Shown piece after piece: positions 48,767 to 61,154 of a stretch of 64,000 bases of DNA. The position numbers and the translations under genes are program-made. Origin of the DNA: Oryzias latipes. Taxonomy: Eukaryota > Chordata > Actinopteri > Beloniformes > Adrianichthyidae. The stretch covers positions 9,081,261-9,145,260 of the forward strand of contig NC_019866.2 of assembly GCF_002234675.1 (NCBI RefSeq), written 5' to 3'. The notes under the pieces are model-generated. The model saw only the letters and a list, made by a program, of their open reading frames with translations. It was not told where the DNA came from and searched no databases. Each line of letters begins with the position of its first letter. The first letter of the stretch is position 1.

Positions 48767-50669
48767 ATGATGTGCGACACCACCAACCGGAGCTTCCGAA
48801 CGCAGCTCGCCGTGATTCTGGACAAGTTAACGAAGGCGGCTTTGGTTGAAATCAGCAATCTGGCGGATGAATGCTCTTCCGTCCTTCGCACCGAGATTTC
48901 CCTGCACAAGACGGAGAACGAGGCTCTGAAGAAGAGATGTTACTCACTGGAAGTGCAGCTCAGTGCCGCAAGGGAGGCGCAGACCTACCCTGCAGACGCC
49001 AACAGCGGTGTCAGCTGCAGGCAACCTACAGGTCTGAAGCTGGGGAGGATCCCCAGGCTGCCACACCACAGCTTCTGTTTACAGCCTCCAGTTACTGTTA
49101 AATAGAGAGGTCTATGGGTGTATGCATTTGTCTTTGTTTACATTTCATATGGCTGACTTGTTATTTCTAGATCAGCAGCACTGTGCTCCAGCCATTGAAG
49201 GAGTGTTTGGGAAAGACTGGTGCATGGACCTCTGGAGAGAAGAAAGGCTTCCACCTCAAAGAAGACCACCTATGGATGTTGGTCTTATGGCAGGCACAGA
49301 CCCACAGGTCAGGCTATGGGTTTATATCTGGATTCAAGTCACACTGTGCAGAAATGTTGTATTTATAGCTTCTTTTCTATGTAGGCAATTGACATGATGG
49401 CAAGGGAGCCCGACCTCATCTTTGTCAAGGAGGAAACATATGATGATCATCCTATCAGTCAACAGCTGAGGCACACTGGGTGCAGAAAAAGTGAGTTCTT
49501 ATTGTAATCAAACAAAAGTCCGTTTTTAAAGTTCGATCACCTTTTGATCTATTTTAGAAGCATTCCCAGTGGTCTTTTATTTATGATTTTGCTGTTTTTT
49601 ACCAAAAAAACCCTACAAACTGTCATTTTCTAGGACGCAGTTTCTGCAGAGCGGTGAGAGTTCATTAAAAATTTGTCTCTGAATTTTGGGTGGGACTGTT
49701 GCCGCAGAGTAAACCTGCCCTCATTTTTCTATCATCCCTTTGTTTAAACGCTCTCCTGCTAGCTTGCAGTCCCTCACAACCCCAGTGTGATATTGGAAGA
49801 ATAGAGCGGAACCTGCCTACTGTAGAACCTACGTATAACTGCAAGCCTTTTTAAACGAGCTTAATTCACCACAATTAGAATAAGAAAATACCATCAAAAA
49901 CAGAATTTTCATTAGAGTGGGTTTTTAAAGTCCTGATGCCGATTTATGTGGATGCATTTATTTTCATCCTGCAGTTGCGGGCATGTGCGAAGATGACGGC
50001 ATGCTTCATAGAGCTGTCACCGAAATGCAGCTTTCCTCCGGAGAACAAACCAACTTCCCCATGACATCTGAAAGTCAGATGCAACAACGCACCCAGGCAC
50101 CAATCATAGACAAGCTACTCGACGATGCAACAATGAGCACGCTGGTTGACCACCACAATCTACCCTCAGCCACCCTGGAACACTCGGACTACACAAACAG
50201 CATCCACATGAACTCAACCAAAGAGTTCACTCTACAGCCGAAACCTCTGAAAACAACAAAGCGCTTTGAGTGTTTGTTCTGTGGAAAAATCTTCAACTAC
50301 CTGAGTAGTCTGAAAGTCCACATTAGGCGACACTCTGGTGAAAAGCCTTTCAGCTGCTCTGTGTGTGGGAAACGCTTTGCTCAAAAGACGTACCTAAAAT
50401 TGCACCAGCGTGTGCATTCTGGGGAAAAGCCTTACAGCTGCCCCAGCTGCGGCAAAAGTTTTTCACAGAAAAGCTCTCTTAACATCCACCTTCGAACACA
50501 CACTGGTGAAAAACCTTACAGCTGTGTGGACTGTGGCAAATGTTATGCTTATAAATACGGTTTGAATCATCACCAATGCTTCAATTGGCTGGTCAAACCA
50601 GAGGCATTTGAAAGAGGTGGCGTTGGTCTTGATCAGAGCAGTTCAGCATGTGCCAACATAACTATTTAA
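48767..50669 (+). CDS. C2H2 zinc-finger protein with N-terminal coiled-coil module, paralogue 2
   Basis: Exons: 48767-49031, 49171-49307, 49385-49490 and 49975-50669. The sum is 1203 nt, 400 residues, and phases agree. The N-terminal module (FRTQLAVILDKLTKAALVEI) matches the first zinc-finger gene. Exon 2 has GVFGKDWCMDLWR, a motif I associate with fish zinc-finger proteins of this kind, and exon 3 has LIFVKEETYDD, a possible SUMO site. Exon 4 has three standard C2H2 fingers with GEKPF/Y linkers and a degenerate fourth (YSCVDCGKCYAYKYGLNHHQ). A dispersed repeat (49530-49935) fills most of the last intron. The exon 1 donor GTCTGA is weak but gives the right phase. No symbol is assigned. Confidence 0.83.
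49530..49935 (+). repeat. Dispersed inverted-repeat element copy 3
   Basis: Lies in the last intron of zinc-finger paralogue 2. It begins near TTTTTAAAGTTCGATCACC, shares CTTTTGATCTATTTTAGAAG and the 'ctaggacgcagtttctgcagagc' segment with copies 1 and 2, and ends GAGTGGGTTTTTAAAG. About 400 bp, non-coding. Confidence 0.65.
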
Positions 50670-52223
50670 ACTTTGATACAAATGAAATAAAAAAACAACA
50701 ACATCCATTTGAAATTCAACCTTGTCAATAGAAAATTGCATAAAGCACCACTTTCTCCTAAAACCACACTTTGCTATGGGAGACAGGGCTTTCAAATGGT
50801 CTTTCTATAGAATGACCTTTCATTCTACCTAAATCTAACGATTACAAACTCTGTTAAAGGGCCTTTATCATGCTATTCGTAAGCCTTTCAGAGCAAACCA
50901 TATATATATGATAATATATTACCTTTGGCACATTAAAGAACATAAAAAAAAGTTATTTTCACAATTTTATTTTCCTATCCAGAAGTAAGAAGGCTTCAAT
51001 CTCTGTTTTTTGTGAGGAATGAAGACTATAATACACTTAAAAGCTCAAAAAAATTGATTGTGCATGATATAGGCCCTTTAAACATTATTTTAAAGGAATT
51101 AACTTGTTTTTTAAGAAATGTCTATCTTTTTATTTTGTCTTTAAATTGTTACACTGCCGATTGGATCTTTTATACCATTGTAGCAGTTTTGAGATTTCTT
51201 TATAATGGAAAATGCATTATAAAGTTATATTCACTAGGCTTCATTTAAACAATTTACCACACCTCTAGCAATTAGAACATGTAAAGAAATTAAATATCAA
51301 TGCAAACTCGTTACCTCCATGTCATCCATGCATGCCAATATACCTCATATCTTAAAACACAAAAGGCCTGTCTTGAAAAATGCCAAAAATAATTCCTCTG
51401 GGAAGGTAATCCACAGTTTGCACACAAGTAGCATAAACCTTTAAAACTACCTCTTGGAAAAAGAAAAAGAAGTTTTTTCTTCATTGGCCTGGTGTTGACA
51501 TTGATTTTCTTTTTCAGAAGCCATATGTTTTGTTTTGCATTCAAATGAAATTAAATGTTTGTGTTACATTCTATTTATATTAGGTCATGGCAAAATTATT
51601 GTAGTCTAAATGGTGTTGCTGTTTGAATAAACATTTATGGTTACCTCATAAGCTGTGTGGGTAGCAAGCATTTTTATTCATAACATTTAATGTATCCTAT
51701 TTATAAATTAAGTGAAAATATTTCAACAATTTTATAAGTCGTATTAAAAGTCAAGTTTTCAACATCCAAGTCTGCAATTTTCTGTTAATGAAAGTTTTCG
51801 TCTTCATCGTAATCTTCACAGTCTGAAGTATTTCAGCATATGGCCATGGTATTTTTCATTATAATAGTTCAACTAACACTGTAAATAATCGTTTGTAATG
51901 TTATTAATGCTTTTATACTTCTCTCATATATTTATTCCATTTTCTGTTACATATGATTATGTTTCTATTAAAAGATGGAGTCCCAGTCCCAGTGACCAAG
52001 AAAAATATGATTTCAAAGGAGGCACGCATAAAACGGAAGCTTTTATTAAACACGGGAACCTATTTTGATGGTAAAAATAAAAGCATCTAGGTGGGGTTCA
52101 GTTTCTTGCTCGAGGCCACTGCACCACCGTATTTTCACAAAATTGAAAGCACAATACAGTAAATAGTTACAACATGACAGCAGCAGTTAACAGTACTGTA
52201 ATGAAGCTCCACATCCACTGTTT
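50670..52223. other. Region between convergent zinc-finger genes 2 and 3
   Basis: Contains the 3' UTR of zinc-finger paralogue 2 with AATAAA at 50686-50691, and that of the minus-strand copy. It is AT-rich. Frames such as 51012-51248 and 51311-51544 (minus) show no domain. Nothing else is recognised. Confidence 0.5.
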
Positions 52224-54301
52224 TTAAATGCCTTCAGTATTTCTGTCATCCACAATCTCACGATGAAAGTATGACATTAAATGATTGTTAAGGCTCACCT
52301 TTTGAGTGAAAGTTCTTCCACATTTATCGCACCTGAATGGTCTTTCCCTGGCGTGGAAGCGCAGATGGCAATTCAGGTTGCCTTTCTGCGTAAAAGTTTT
52401 TTCACAAAATCTGCACCTGTGAGGGTTTTCTCCAGTGTGGACTACATAATGAACCCTGAGATCTGACGGGTGGTTAAACGTCTTCCCGCACACTTTGCAA
52501 CACTTGCTGCTTGTTTGAGAGAAGGCGGCAGCACACAACTGTGAGAGTCCAGCTTCATTTGTTGAGGAAAATGCTGCTTGCAAATATTGCAGAAGTTAGA
52601 TTTATGTGACTTCATGTGGCGAGTAAGAGTTCCCATGTGAAAGAAGGTTCTGAAACATATTTTACAAGGAAACTTGTCTGCATTTGTCTTGGTGGTTTCT
52701 ACACACAGCACACCAGCATCATCATTGGTCGTAACGTTTTCAGCGCTGTTGATATCTAAGGGCAGCTGGTTGTCGTTATTGAGTGCAGCAGAAGTGTTTT
52801 TTGCTGGTTCTTGCTGCGTTTCTTGAACAAACTGGACATCGTCGTCATCTTCTTCTTCAACTGGAATGATGTGAACGCTGAAGGTCTCTTCTGTATTGTT
52901 GAAGAGCAATAACTGCACAGCTGCTTCTTCAGGACCAACTGCAACCAGCTCTCTGTTTTGGTCAAATGATAAGCCGCCATTGCTGTCATCCACGGAAAGC
53001 TGTTGTGGTTCCTCAGCTATGTCTTGCTTATGTTCTGTTGGAAAAAAGGTAAAAATGTAAATACTCAGACAGTAGCTCATGCCACTAATTGTTTCATGTC
53101 CCTCTCCGCCCTCGCCTAACCTTCAGTGGTGTCCATCTGCTGCGGAAAGTCGGCGGCAACATTTTGCACGTAATCCCCTGCTTTGTTCTCATGTCTGGTA
53201 ATGTGATCATCCCCCAATGCTGCAGACTGGAAAAATGACACACAAAAAAGGGAAATGTATTTTTGGAAGACTAACAATGCATTTTAATTTGACACAAGAG
53301 TGAAACAAACCAGATTAGCTGTCAACCTGTGATGGAATCCAAAATTGGATTTTTTAATAAAAAATAAAATAGTTAATTAAGTGTCTGAATTTTTCTTAAT
53401 AATAAAAAATGACTGAGATATTTTATTATTTGCAGTGTTTTAATTATGAATAATTTGTTTTGATATTGCAGGTGTGGTACTTTTAAACAATACTATCATA
53501 AATTAAAGGAACCGCACTTACAAATAACATTGAAATGATTATACAATCACATTAATTGCCATCATCTCGGGTGATTTGTAGTTCAAATTCTTGACTAGAC
53601 TGTAATTATATCCTTGGAAGACTTTTAAAGTGTAAAAATAAAGTAAATTGCTTAAGATAAAAATGTTTGCTAAATACTATGAAAAGTAAGATAATGAGTT
53701 TAATATATTAAATTTAGAATAAACTTTCCTTGAAACCTAGTATGATTGCATCAAATACAAATATGCATCAACAAATTTCAACATTTGAGCATCTTTCTCG
53801 CCTTATCAAATGACTGTGGAGAATCTGCGCATCTCTTCAGGCTTTGTTGTGGGTCTCTGTCTTTCTTTCCACAGGTTCATATATACCAATCACTGCCAAA
53901 GATTCCCTCTATATGCCGAGAATCTGACGTAAAATATGAAAAGGCAAGAAATTCATTAGCAGGAATATCTAAGAAGTGATTCCAAGGTGCATTTATTTAC
54001 AAACGATGTCCGAGCAAAACTCTGAGTGATCCAACAGTGAACATCCTCGTCTCTGTAGCAGTCGGTTTGTATACCAACACTCCGACATGCTGTGATCAAC
54101 TTAGGCGGCTCGCTTTTCACGACAGTTCGGATTTGAGACTGTTTACTTTTTCAGCCAGTGCTGAATTTGTCGATAAAAGTCGAGATAACTCCATCCTAGT
54201 CTCAGCGGAGTCTTCATCCACCAGTTTGCAGACCTGAGTCAGAGCACATTGGCCATCCTATAATTATCTCTGATGGACGAGAGCCGTGTTTGAAAATACA
54301 T
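52224..54301 (-). pseudogene. C2H2 zinc-finger paralogue 3, apparently frame-disrupted
   Basis: Third member of the local family, on the opposite strand. Exon 1 (54147-54301) encodes MYFQTRLSSIRDNYRMANV in one frame and LTQVCKLVDEDSAETRMELS in the next, so one base seems missing at about 54245. Exon 2 (53121-53226) is open. Exon 3 (52224-53034) holds an acidic region and two fingers in one frame. The frame then shifts at about 52500-52580, and three more fingers (CCKVCGKTF onward) lie in the other. Read as it stands, exon 3 stops at 52442, losing three fingers. A start at the internal ATG of exon 1 would skip the first break but lose half the module. Splice sites remain good. Either the gene decayed recently or the assembly has two base errors. 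Confidence 0.65.
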
Positions 54302-54668
54302 TTTTTGGCACGCCATCTTTGTTAAAGAGTCGAACAGAAGCTCTCACTAATAGAAAAAATGTAAAATAAAATCTGCAAATAATAAATGCTGTTTAAAGTA
54401 ATCAGATACATAATAATTCGGCAGCATGTAGCCAATGAAGCTAATTTGAGCTAACGGTGCTTGTTCAGCGGGACTCCATTCAAAGTTGCAAAAATGACGT
54501 ATTTCCGGCGGATACAACTGGTCAGCTGCTTCAATGTTGAAAAAAAGACTTCCTGGATAGCAACAGAGAACAGAAATTTGAGGCCAACTGCAACATATTA
54601 ACATAAATGAAAGACACTGTCGGCCCGGACGTCATAAGCTTGGATCCACGACAACTTCAGGTGCGAAA
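54302..54668. promoter_or_regulatory. Compact divergent promoter between zinc-finger copy 3 and vac14
   Basis: Only 367 bp separate the head-to-head start codons. The stretch must contain the 5' UTR of vac14 and probably the start of the zinc-finger transcript, so it is a candidate bidirectional promoter. No TATA box or CCAAT pair stands out; CGTCATAAGC near 54630 is CRE-like. Confidence 0.4.
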
Positions 54669-57041
54669 ATGAACGCCGAGAAGGACTTTACTCCGCTCAC
54701 CCCGAACATCGTCAGGGCTCTGAATGATAAACTGTACGAGAAAAGGAAAGTCGCCGCATTGGAAATAGAGAAGCTCGTGCGGGAGTTTGTGGCGCAAAAC
54801 AACTCAACTCAAATTCGACATGTGATCCAGATTTTGGCGTCGGAGTTTGCCCTCTCCCAGCACCCCCACAGTCGGAAGGGGGGTCTCATCGGACTGGCAG
54901 CCTGCTCCATCGCTCTGGGGAAGGACTCAGGTCTGTATCTGAAGGAGCTCATTGAGCCTGTACTCACGTGCTTCAATGACTCAGACAGCCGCCTGCGCTA
55001 CTACGCATGTGAGGCCCTCTACAATATCGTTAAGGTGGCCCGGGGAGCCGTGCTGCCCCACTTCAACCTGCTTTTTGATGGTCTCAGTAAGCTCGCTGCA
55101 GACCCAGACCCCAATGTAAAGAGCGGATCTGAACTGCTGGACAGACTGCTGAAAGACATTGTTACAGAAAGCAACACGTTTGACTTGGTGGCATTTGTTC
55201 CTTTGCTGCGGGAGAGAATCTACTCAAATAATCAGTATGCCAGGCAGTTTATAATCTCCTGGATCCACGTCATGGAGTCGGTGCCTGACATTAATCTGTT
55301 AGACTATCTTCCAGAGATCCTGGATGGACTTTTCCAGATCCTGGGAGATAACAGCAAGGAAATTCGTAGGACGTGTGAAGTCGTACTTGGAGAGTTTTTG
55401 AAGGAGATTAAGAAGACCCCCTCCAAAGTAAAGTTTGCAGAAATGGCCAACATCCTGGTCATCCACTGCCAAGTTGCAGATGAAGCCAAGGTCACAAACG
55501 ATTTGATCCAGCTGACCGCTATGACGTGGATGAGAGAGTTCATTCAACTTGCTGGCAGAGTGGTGCTCCCTTACTCCTCTGGCATCCTAACGGCAGTACT
55601 CCCTTGCCTTTCTTATGATGACCGAAAGAAAAATACCAAAGAGGCAGCAAGTGCCTGTAATAACAGTCTGATGAAACTGGTGACCCCTGAGGATGACGAT
55701 GACGATGAAGAAGAGGGAAGTAAGAGCCTTGGTTCACCTTCCACAGGAGACGAGCAGCCCAAAGTGGAGGCAGATAGCAATGACATGTTGAATGCATCGC
55801 AAGAATCTACGGGCTTCAGTAACATCAGTTTCTTCACTCCAGCAAGCACTGAGAGGCCCCAGGTAAACCTGGACCTGGATGGAATTGTTCAAGTGTTGAA
55901 TCGCCACCTCCATGACTCCTCCACAGGCATGATGACGCGCATAGCAGTGCTCAAGTGGCTTTACCACCTTTACATCAAGACGCCACGCAAAATGTTTCGT
56001 CACACAGACAGCCTTTTTCCCATTCTGCTTAAAACACTTTCAGATGAATCGGATGAAGTCATACTGAAAGATCTGGAAGTGTTGGCTGAAATAGCGTCGT
56101 CTCCTGCTGGCCAAACAGACCAAGCCTTCTCCTGTGACAGCACTGTCAACAACCTGGTGCTCAAAGTGCCACAGGGTCCCAAGCCAGGACAGCAGCCTAG
56201 CACAAACCCCAAAGCTGTTGACTCTTCCCCCTCCACGCCCAGCATGAACTCCTACTTTTACAAGTTCATGATTAATTTGCTTAAACGTTTCAGTTTGGAA
56301 AGGAAGCTTCTGGAGGTCAGGGGGGCTTTCATCATCAGACAGCTCTGTCTGCTGCTCCATGCAGAAAACATCTTTCACTCTATGGCAGACATCTTGCTTA
56401 AAGAAGAGGACCTTAAATTTGCTTCCACCATGGTTCAGACTCTAAACACCATCCTGCTCACTTCAGCTGAGCTCTTCGAGTTACGAAACCAGCTAAAAGA
56501 CCTCCACACTCAAGAAAGCTGTACTTTGTTTTGCTGCCTGTACCGCTCATGGTGTCACAACCCCGTGGCCACTGTGTCACTCTGTTTCCTCACACAAAAC
56601 TACAGGCATGCCTATGATCTTATCCAGAAGTTTGGAAATTTGGAGGTGACTGTGGACTTTCTGATGGAAGTTGACAAATTGGTTCAGCTCATCGAAAGCC
56701 CAATTTTTACCTACCTGCGCCTGGAGCTTCTAGATGTGGAGAATAACCCCTACCTAATCAAGGCGTTGTACGGCCTGTTGATGCTGCTGCCACAGAGTCA
56801 GGCCTTTCAGCTGCTGTCCCATCGTTTGCGTTGTGTTCCCAACCCGGAGCTCATGAGGACTGTAGAGGAGTCAAAGTATATGGACTCGAAGCGACAAGGA
56901 GCCAGCAAGCGTGGCTCTCACACCCAAGTGGATTACAACGAGCTCCTTCAGCATTTTGACCATGTGCAGAGCAAACATCTGGAGATCAGACACCAGCGGT
57001 CTGGGCGGGCCTCTGATCACCCAGACAGAAAGCTGATGTAA
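54669..57041 (+). CDS. vac14: VAC14, PIKfyve-FIG4 scaffold, intronless copy
   Basis: Scaffold of the PIKfyve/FIG4 complex that makes and removes PI(3,5)P2 on endolysosomal membranes. A single 790-residue open frame spans the whole protein, against about 782 residues and many exons in human. The start [20 protein letters not shown] matches the family N-terminus. HEAT repeats follow (Fab1/PIKfyve-binding part at about residues 65-165, with [20 protein letters not shown]). There is an acidic linker at about 338-350 ([12 protein letters not shown]), the FIG4-binding part at about 530-710 ([30 protein letters not shown]), and the conserved end [20 protein letters not shown]. With no intron, no internal stop and full length, it looks like an old retrocopy kept under selection, or the lineage's only vac14. 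Possible polyadenylation signals are at 57083-57088 and 57663-57668. Confidence 0.93.
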   Translation: MNAEKDFTPLTPNIVRALNDKLYEKRKVAALEIEKLVREFVAQNNSTQIRHVIQILASEFALSQHPHSRKGGLIGLAACSIALGKDSGLYLKELIEPVLTCFNDSDSRLRYYACEALYNIVKVARGAVLPHFNLLFDGLSKLAADPDPNVKSGSELLDRLLKDIVTESNTFDLVAFVPLLRERIYSNNQYARQFIISWIHVMESVPDINLLDYLPEILDGLFQILGDNSKEIRRTCEVVLGEFLKEIKKTPSKVKFAEMANILVIHCQVADEAKVTNDLIQLTAMTWMREFIQLAGRVVLPYSSGILTAVLPCLSYDDRKKNTKEAASACNNSLMKLVTPEDDDDDEEEGSKSLGSPSTGDEQPKVEADSNDMLNASQESTGFSNISFFTPASTERPQVNLDLDGIVQVLNRHLHDSSTGMMTRIAVLKWLYHLYIKTPRKMFRHTDSLFPILLKTLSDESDEVILKDLEVLAEIASSPAGQTDQAFSCDSTVNNLVLKVPQGPKPGQQPSTNPKAVDSSPSTPSMNSYFYKFMINLLKRFSLERKLLEVRGAFIIRQLCLLLHAENIFHSMADILLKEEDLKFASTMVQTLNTILLTSAELFELRNQLKDLHTQESCTLFCCLYRSWCHNPVATVSLCFLTQNYRHAYDLIQKFGNLEVTVDFLMEVDKLVQLIESPIFTYLRLELLDVENNPYLIKALYGLLMLLPQSQAFQLLSHRLRCVPNPELMRTVEESKYMDSKRQGASKRGSHTQVDYNELLQHFDHVQSKHLEIRHQRSGRASDHPDRKLM

Positions 57042-58572
57042 AGTTCCCGTGCCACAGTGACCTCTGATCAGTAGATGTAGTTAATAAAAAAAAATATTTA
57101 TGATGGCAGAGAAGGATACTTACACTAATTCACATGCATGTTGACTAATTGACGCTTTTTGATGCCAAGATGTATTAAGTACAATCCTAACGAATAATTG
57201 CCCGAGGTGTAATTATGACAGAACCGCTTGTGTTTTGGTACTCCTCCCTATGTTGTGCAAAACTTAAAGGATTTAACAGTAAAAGTCTGATAAACTTCAC
57301 ACTATTAGAACCCAGAATAATTTGTTGGACCAATATATAAACATCAGCTAAAACATTTGCTTTTAATTTCCAATTTAAACTCATGCTTTGTATGAACAGC
57401 ACTTCTTGTAATCATGTGTTCAGTGTTGCTGTAATCTCATGTGAGCCAGAACAGAATCTTAGGTCTTTAATCCTCAGATGACTGAACTTTGGCATTCATT
57501 CTTCATAGTCATGTTGTTACACAGCTGAGCATTTGTGCAACCTCCGTTTGCAGTGTCATGTACAATTTCTTGCATTGTCTGTTTATCAAAACCTTTTTTT
57601 TTTTTTACAAATATTTTTTTTGTGATGTTTGTTGTTTTGCACTTCTGTCATTCCCATTTGACAATAAAGTGGACTGTGGTTTTAAAAATGAGTCATCTGT
57701 TGACTGTACACAACCATTCAGCTAATTTTTGAATAGTTTGTGAAGAACATGAATGCAAAACACCTAAAGCAACAACAAAAAAGGCATTTCCTTTCAAGAA
57801 CAAGAAGTAAAACCACTGTGAGAAGTGAGAAATGTACTTTAATCTATGGATCTTATGAGGCCAAAGCACGCCAATGCACGAGTATAAAAAAATAATGAGC
57901 AATGTATTGACGTAATTTTAATACACAGAATTTTTAAAGCATTTTTTACTAAAGCACCTTTCTGGTTTGTGCTGGTATGTTGGTAAAAGTAGCTGAAAAC
58001 CACAGATTTCCCTTCCTCATCAATGAAAATGTTGCTAAGCGCCTGCAATGCTCACAAAGGGAACATGAACTAATGCTTATAATACCTGAACTTGACAGAC
58101 TTTGCTGCTAATCAGCCTCTGCATGTGAAGCACACGTTGAGGGAATTTTTATCCTCTCTTAAGTTGATCTAGAGTCAGTCTGTTTTACAGTTTCAAATGA
58201 AGCGCATGTTCAGCTCTGTGCACCTCCCTTTCAGATTATAGAAGGATATCAAGTATAAATCGACTAATTTCTGCAGATTTCGTTTGACTCTTCCTCCATA
58301 GTATAACTAATTGATTAGTATATCAGTGATTGATGAAGACTTTTGCATTTGATTTGTGTTATTAATCTGAGGAGACTATATCCTAAATCCTAGTGAGATT
58401 TGTACTCCACTGAACAGTGTTAAATGTGAATGTGGTTCCTCAGCCGCACAGGATATCCCTTTGGTAGCAGAAGTATTAACAGTTATTTCTGAGGGATAAG
58501 ATGAGACAGACTACCAGAGCCGTGGGTGGGGCTTTTTAGGTGCCAGCCTGTTTGACAGCACCATTCTAAAGA
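57042..58572. other. vac14 3' flank and upstream region of the TRIM gene
   Basis: Likely vac14 3' UTR. An AATAAA merged with an A-run lies at 57083-57092, and a second AATAAA at 57663-57668. A T-run sits near 57593-57606. The right part should contain the TRIM promoter, but no motif is clear. No gene is supported. Confidence 0.45.
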
Positions 58573-61154
58573 ATGGCCAGCAGGCGCGTTTACTCTGAAG
58601 ATGACCTTTCCTGTCCAATTTGTGGACACATTCTTAGTCAGCCCGTTGTCCTCACTTGCAGACACAGGTTCTGCAAAGACTGTCTGCAAGAGTGTTGGGA
58701 CACGCAGGGCGGTGAGGACACAGATTTAAAGTGCTGCCCTCTGTGCTGGCGTCATTCCTCCATGGATCGGATAGCGGTGAGCAATGTGCTGGAGAAGGCC
58801 TGTAAATCCTTTAAAGAAGACAGAAGCAGGAATGACTCAGAAGCTTGCGGAGAGCATGGAGAAAAGCTCACGCTCTTCTGTGTGGAGGATTTAGAACCAA
58901 TCTGTCATGTTTGTGGAAAATCAGCTGCACACAAGGGGCACAAACTCTATCCTATCGGGGAAGGCACTCATGACTGTAAGGTAGGCCACTGTAATGGTGC
59001 AGTGCTTCTTTTTTCACATAAAAATGTTTTTGTTTTCTGTTTCTTTGACACAATTTAATCTGAAAAAATTGCATTATTTAAGTCTTTCTGTTTTTTGAAA
59101 AAAAGTTGAGCTAAAATCATGTTTAAAAATCTAAAAAAAGAGGTTTGCTGCCATATTTATTTTATAGTTACCCATAAAAAGAATTTTCCAAAAAAGTGTT
59201 TTTGGTATATTGCAGTTTATGTAGTTCATACGCAGAGGATGAACTAACATTTATGCTGTGTTAGGGCCACAGATGGGCTTCTTACCTACCTACAGATTTT
59301 TTTATTTTCTTTTTCTGTAAATGCGGTATGCCGATGTAGAATGTGTGAAGGTTTCTTTGACAGAGTTTGTTAACTTTCTAATAATAGATTAATATATTTG
59401 GCTTCCTGTTGCCTCTGGGGTCCTGAAAGCACTGAAACTCGACTCTCACAAGGCTTCTGTGACGCGGCACTCATTCTAATGCTGACCTCTTCTGCTGACT
59501 TTAGAAACCAGGAAACCCTGAATACCAAACTCAAATGAATCTGTCATACTGTGCCAATTCAAAATTAGTATAGGCTTACACTACTGCTCATTATTTGTGT
59601 AAAATAGTAAACCTTTCAATAGTTTTGGGGTTGATTCTACTGTATTGTGGAGCTTTGCATTTAGGAGGAATGCTGGCATGGAGGAGAATGCAGAAGCTGG
59701 AAGCACCACACTGTGCTGACAGCTTGGCCACCTGCCGCTTTGACCTTGTTTTAAAAAGTTTGAACCCTTTCCACTCACATTTCAGGAAGAACTGAAGAGT
59801 GCACTCCTGCCCTTGAAAGACAAGTTACAGCTTCACAGGAAAGCAAAAACGGTGTGTGAGGAAATGGCAGAACACATCAAGGTATCATAAATCTGTGAGG
59901 TTCCAAAATCTTACATTTGGAAGAAGAGCTCATGTGAGAATTTACCTTTCGGTCCCATTTCTTTTCAGAGCCAAGCAGAACATGCTGAAAAACAAATTAA
60001 GGATGAGTTTGAAGCCCTGCACCGTTTTCTGGAGGAGCAGGAAGCTGCAAGAGTTTCTGCTTTAAAGGCTGAAGAGGAACAGAAGAACCTCATGATCAAC
60101 CAAAGAATTGATGAGCTGAGCTGTGAAATAACATCTCTATCCAATACTATTAAATTAGTGGAACAGGAAATGAAGAGTCATGACATCCAGTTCCTTAAGG
60201 TAGTGATGACATTTTCACCGAACCACAAAGCTGTGCAACTTGTTTGACTGCATACAGATGTGTTAAAACTGTATTTATAATTTGTTTTCAGAATTACAAG
60301 GAAACCATAAAGAGGTAAGCTGCTTTACTTCTAAATCGTCTAAAAGTAATTATTATTTAGTTATCTTGTTTTATAGTAAAAATCTTTTTAGGAAGAATTC
60401 TGACAAACTTGTTTTTCAGGACCTGGAAAAGTTGTGATGAGCCCAAGCTGCTGTCTGGTGCTCTGATTGATGTTGCCAAACACTTGGGCTCTTTGAAATA
60501 TAAAGTGTGGGAAAAAATGAAGAAGATTGTAAAATACAGTGAGTTTCTTGAGGAATAGTTTGATTGACAGGTGAACTTTTCTTAGCTAAATTCTAAGATA
60601 TATTTTTTCTTTTAGCTTCAGTGATTCTGGATCCCAACACAGCTGCCAACTGCTTCATTCTCTCAGAGGATCTCACCACTATACAGAATTCTACTCAAAT
60701 ATTCAAGCTGCCCGACAACCCAGAGCGTTTTGACATCAGCGCTGAGACGCTGGCAGCCGAGGGCTACTCCTCTGGACGCCATAGGTGGGACGTGGAGGTG
60801 AATGACAACACATACTGGGTTTTAGGAGTTGCCAGTGAGTCCATTAACAGGAAGGGTAAACATGTGTTGACGCCAGCAGAGGGATTTTGGACGATCAGGT
60901 TTCGCAATGGAGAGCACAAAGCCTGCACAGCTCCGTGGGAGCCTCTTAATATGACAAAAAAACCTGCTGTGGTAAGAGTGGTATTGGACATGGACCGAGG
61001 GAAGGTAGCGTTTCAGGATCCCAGAGAGAGAAGCACTCTCTACACTTTCACAAACATCATCTCACCCAAAGTCTTTCCTTACTTCTGCACAGCCTGCAAA
61101 GAGCATCCACTGAAAATCCTACCAGCAAGTATTTCCTTATCTACCGAATACTGA
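58573..61154 (+). CDS. TRIM family E3 ubiquitin ligase (RING, B-box, coiled coil, PRY-SPRY)
   Basis: Class IV tripartite-motif protein, a probable E3 ubiquitin ligase; many fish members act in innate immunity. Exons: 58573-58980, 59786-59881, 59969-60199, 60292-60314, 60420-60538 and 60616-61154, summing to 1416 nt, 471 residues. The 96/231/23 nt exon pattern is typical of the class. RING at about residues 14-60: [20 protein letters not shown], ending CCPLC. B-box 2 at about 91-130: [25 protein letters not shown] coiled coil follows to about 245. PRY-SPRY at about 290-470 has [28 protein letters not shown] and [13 protein letters not shown]. All zinc ligands appear present. It resembles the TRIM35/TRIM39/NF7-like group; I cannot assign a specific orthologue. 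Confidence 0.9.

Noticed and set aside
55299-56378. Multiple minus-strand frames inside vac14
   Set aside because: Shadow frames of a long GC-richer coding region; no independent support.
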